From NCBI RefSeq assembly GCF_000384815.1, contig NZ_ARQF01000018.1:1-64000 (forward strand): a DNA stretch of 64,000 nt, in the 5' to 3' direction. A program made the translations under genes and the position numbers. Origin of the DNA: Halodesulfovibrio aestuarii DSM 17919 = ATCC 29578. Its GTDB lineage: Bacteria > Desulfobacterota > Desulfovibrionia > Desulfovibrionales > Desulfovibrionaceae. A model generated the notes under the pieces. That model saw only the letters and a program-made list of their open reading frames with translations, searched no databases and was not told where the DNA came from. Each line of letters opens with the position of its first letter. Positions within the stretch are counted from its first letter, which is position 1. Below are positions 61,954-64,000 of the stretch, piece after piece.

Positions 61954-62685
61954 CTAGTGAGATAGAATTTTGCTTAAAAACTCTTTACTACGGTCGTTTT
62001 GTGGATTGTTGAAGAACTCATGTGGCGTGTTCTCTTCAACTAACAACCCATCATCCATGAAGATAACGCGATCGGCAACTTCACGGGCAAATCCCATTTC
62101 GTGCGTCACGCACGCCATGGTCATCCCTTCGCGGGCAAGTGCTTTCATTACGTCAAGAACCTCATTGATCATTTCAGGATCAAGGGCGGACGTAGGTTCA
62201 TCAAAAAGCATGATTTTCGGTTTCATAGCAAGCCCGCGGGCAATTGCAACACGCTGTTGCTGTCCACCGGAAAGCTGACTAGGAAATGCTCCGGCTTTGT
62301 CTGGAATATTAACTTTTTCGAGTAGTTCCATGCCAAGTCGGTCTGCCTCAGCGCGAGGCATGTTGCGTACCATTGTCGGCGCAAGTGTAATGTTTTCCAA
62401 AACTGTCATATGAGGGTACAGGTTGAACTGTTGGAATACAAAACCGATTTCAGCGCGCAGCGTTGTCAGGTCAAGACGTGGGTTGTGCAGATCCATGCCA
62501 TCGACAATAATTTTACCTTGCTGAATGGGTTCAAGCCTGTTTATGCAGCGAATAAGAGTTGATTTCCCAGACCCGGAAGGTCCACATATTACAACTACTT
62601 CGCCCTGTTTTATTTCAAGGTTAATATCTTTAAGCACATGGTGGTCACTACCGTACCACTTATTCACTTGTTCGAAACGAATCAC
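61954..62685 (-). CDS. Polar amino-acid ABC transporter ATPase (GlnQ/GltL family)
   Basis: 244 residues. Walker [11 protein letters not shown]-loop [13 protein letters not shown], signature [16 protein letters not shown], Walker [16 protein letters not shown]-loop VTHEMGFA. I start it at GTG 62685 (TTGGAG upstream), giving [11 protein letters not shown] as the typical N-terminus; the ORF upstream has no homology. First gene of the operon, 93 bases ahead of the binding-protein gene. Confidence 0.93.
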   Translation of the reverse strand: MIRFEQVNKWYGSDHHVLKDINLEIKQGEVVVICGPSGSGKSTLIRCINRLEPIQQGKIIVDGMDLHNPRLDLTTLRAEIGFVFQQFNLYPHMTVLENITLAPTMVRNMPRAEADRLGMELLEKVNIPDKAGAFPSQLSGGQQQRVAIARGLAMKPKIMLFDEPTSALDPEMINEVLDVMKALAREGMTMACVTHEMGFAREVADRVIFMDDGLLVEENTPHEFFNNPQNDRSKEFLSKILSH

Positions 62686-63086
62686 AGAGTACTCCAAAGT
62701 AATAGCACAAAAAATATTCAAGTCTGTCTTCGCTGCTATCAGAAAAAGCTGACCAAATGCAAACAAAAAGTATCGTTTAACAAATTTGTTAATCTGTTTC
62801 GATTATCTGGTCAATCACTCAAAGTCTTATAAAACAGTGTATTATGTTATTTGACTTGATGTGATGAGTTGAAAGTAAGTTTTTTTTTGAAAGAATACTC
62901 AATATATGTTGATTATTTTTATGAGATATTAGTTTTTTAACACTCTTGTAAAACATGTGTATGTCATAAGGTGCTGCGGTTATTTCTGATGAGGAATACA
63001 GGGATCAAAAAAAAGAGGTGGTAGCAGGTAGGTAGGATATATGGTAGTCCCGAATTCAATATGGGAAAGGAAAGAGGTGGTAACGA
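62686..63086. other. AT-rich divergent intergenic region
   Basis: 401 bases between the ABC operon and the membrane-protein gene. It holds the palindrome TTAACAAATTTGTTAA and AT-rich stretches suited to promoters. No small gene supported. Confidence 0.5.
62777..62792. promoter_or_regulatory. Perfect palindrome upstream of the amino-acid ABC operon
   Basis: TTAACAAATTTGTTAA, 16 bases, perfectly self-complementary, about 90 bases upstream of the GTG start: a candidate operator for an unknown regulator. Confidence 0.45.
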
Positions 63087-63839
63087 ATGAAGCAGTCAAT
63101 GCGAACAAAGTGGAACGAACTGCGTGGTGTTCTTGCCGTACAGTGTCGGTCATTCTGGATGATGTGGGGTGTATGTCTATTGCTGCTCGCGAGTGCATTC
63201 TATGCTGCCGGTAGTGTGTTTGCGGCTATTGCGTTTGGAGGCATCCTGGGATGTGTTGGAGCCATGTTGCTAGGTGAACTGGGTGCATTTGTCCAAGATG
63301 GTGAGTTTGATACTGTAAGTGCAGGGATCGCTATTCTGGCAGCAGTAATGGCTAGTGCCGGTTTTTTTGTGCCTGTTAAATGGACAGTCGTGGCAGGGTG
63401 TCTGCTCAGTTCCGGATTACTGTTGTGCTTTCTGCTCAAGCGCCTTGATCACGAGACTGGTATGAATATTCAGTCTGGAATGTGGCTTGGGTCTGTATTG
63501 ACGGCGATGCTTTGTGTGTTTTTGTATGCGGGGCCATATTCACAGTTTGTTCATCTGTCCGCATATTTGCTTTCTGTAGGGCTTTATGGCCTGTTTTTGC
63601 TTAATCTGGCAAATGGGGCAGAACAGGGCTTACAAGCTGCATGGTACGTTGCTTTGATTATCGGCATTGCATGCCTTGGTGGAACAGCATTTAACCTGCT
63701 TAAGATTGATCCTGATCCAGAAATTATCTTCAGTGGTCTTGCAACAGGGCTTGGGTGTACAATGCTTTATTCCCCGATTAAGCAGCTGCTGGCAACCATG
63801 GCGAAAAGACACGAGGAAGATTGGAAAGATTTTTTATGA
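63087..63839 (+). CDS. Polytopic membrane protein, unrecognised
   Basis: 250 residues with about seven to eight hydrophobic segments (about 25-65, 80-115, 130-150, 157-172, 183-205, 215-230) and a charged C-terminus AKRHEEDWKDFL in the cytoplasm. GAAAGAGGTGG is upstream of the ATG. No family or active-site motif recognised. Followed by a terminator; no operon partner. Confidence 0.65.
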   Translation: MKQSMRTKWNELRGVLAVQCRSFWMMWGVCLLLLASAFYAAGSVFAAIAFGGILGCVGAMLLGELGAFVQDGEFDTVSAGIAILAAVMASAGFFVPVKWTVVAGCLLSSGLLLCFLLKRLDHETGMNIQSGMWLGSVLTAMLCVFLYAGPYSQFVHLSAYLLSVGLYGLFLLNLANGAEQGLQAAWYVALIIGIACLGGTAFNLLKIDPDPEIIFSGLATGLGCTMLYSPIKQLLATMAKRHEEDWKDFL

Positions 63840-63865
63840 CCAAATGTTATTTGCCAAAAAGGAAA

Positions 63866-63893
63866 CCCGCTAGAGCTAGCGGGTTTTTTTTAT
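63866..63893. terminator. Terminator after the membrane-protein gene
   Basis: AACCCGCTA/TAGCGGGTT perfect stem, GAGC loop, T-run on plus. Confidence 0.85.
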
Positions 63894-63895
63894 TG

Positions 63896-64000
63896 CTAAC
63901 AGACTGGTGTTGTTGTGAGCATGTGGACTGCTGCGATGATAGTAGCTACTGCTCGCTCTGACGTGGTTGCGCGATTTCCTTTAGGTTGCATGCTGACCAT
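63896..64000 (-). CDS. Possible 3' end of a gene running out of the window
   Basis: An open minus-strand frame enters at 64000 and stops with TAG at 63896 just beyond the terminator hairpin, as the last 34 codons of a gene would. The segment (KGNRATTSERAVATIIAAVHML) is too short for any family call, and it could be chance. Confidence 0.3.
   Translation of the reverse strand: MVSMQPKGNRATTSERAVATIIAAVHMLTTTPVC

Noticed and set aside
1-64000. CRISPR array, insertion sequence, prophage or rRNA operon
   Set aside because: No regular direct-repeat array, transposase, integrase or phage gene, and no rRNA sequence was recognised anywhere in the window.

Overview
The window reads as chromosome of a Gram-negative, anaerobic sulfate-reducer-type deltaproteobacterium of the Desulfovibrionales. 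The support is the combination of a cooA-cooS-cooC carbon monoxide dehydrogenase locus, a hybrid cluster protein with an HcpR-like regulator and ferredoxin partner, a biotin locus carrying its own fatty-acid-synthase-like genes, and the order thrS-infC-rpmI-rplT-pheS-pheT-merR-rpe-tkt. Base composition is moderate (mid-40s % GC by eye), which fits a low-GC marine lineage such as Halodesulfovibrio better than classical high-GC Desulfovibrio; the genus is inference.

Layout. 1-3.1 kb: the 3' part of a giant VCBS/RTX adhesin secreted by a type I system. 3.1-4.1 kb: a lone OppD/DppD ATPase gene. 4.4-7.7 kb: ferrous iron uptake (Cys-rich FeoA-like protein, small Cys-rich membrane protein, second FeoA, FeoB) behind tandem Fur boxes. 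7.8-10.6 kb: an FKBP prolyl isomerase, then a TrmB-like regulator joined to lysA. 10.7-19.6 kb: the biotin region, bioB-bioA, then a five-gene FAS-II-like set (two incomplete hotdog proteins, a reductase, an unusual ACP, a ketosynthase), then bioF-bioD; birA is divergent and a BirA operator lies in the shared upstream region. 19.9-24.4 kb: MATE exporter, DUF2156 protein, NifU-like scaffold, gltX. 24.6-36 kb: redox and nitrosative/CO physiology (Crp/Fnr regulator, ferredoxin-like protein, cooA-cooS-cooC, ferredoxin-nitroreductase, methyltransferase, hcp). 36.1-46.4 kb: tRNA-Val, translation genes, MerR regulator, pentose-phosphate enzymes. 46.4-48.6 kb: an accessory insert with an AT-rich AraC-type HTH-only protein, a RhiA-like protein and a short caspase-like protein. 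48.7-58.9 kb: Lon-like protease, a glycosyltransferase/DUF2064 pair, a 57-residue winged-helix protein on the minus strand, a membrane diguanylate cyclase, purT, and a DUF1499-kinase-Usp operon. 59.1-62.7 kb: a polar amino-acid ABC importer with a fused two-domain permease. 63.1-63.8 kb: an unrecognised membrane protein.

How it fits together. Several regulatory circuits can be read directly: Fur boxes on feo, a BirA operator between bioB and birA, a CooA-type palindrome in front of cooS next to the CooA gene, and a shared TGTGAC-N4-GKCAAA site in front of both hcp and the ferredoxin-like gene, with an HcpR candidate nearby. infC appears to start at a non-canonical ATC overlapping thrS, as expected for IF3 autocontrol.

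Most interesting: in the biotin cluster one hotdog protein keeps only the catalytic His loop (HFPDSPVIPG) and the other only the Glu helix (LEAMAQ), suggesting a heterodimeric dehydratase with one composite active site. The accompanying ACP carries an insertion of about 40 residues. No bioC or bioH is visible in the window. The 46.7-48.5 kb insert is the second candidate for something undescribed. No CRISPR array, insertion sequence or prophage was seen.
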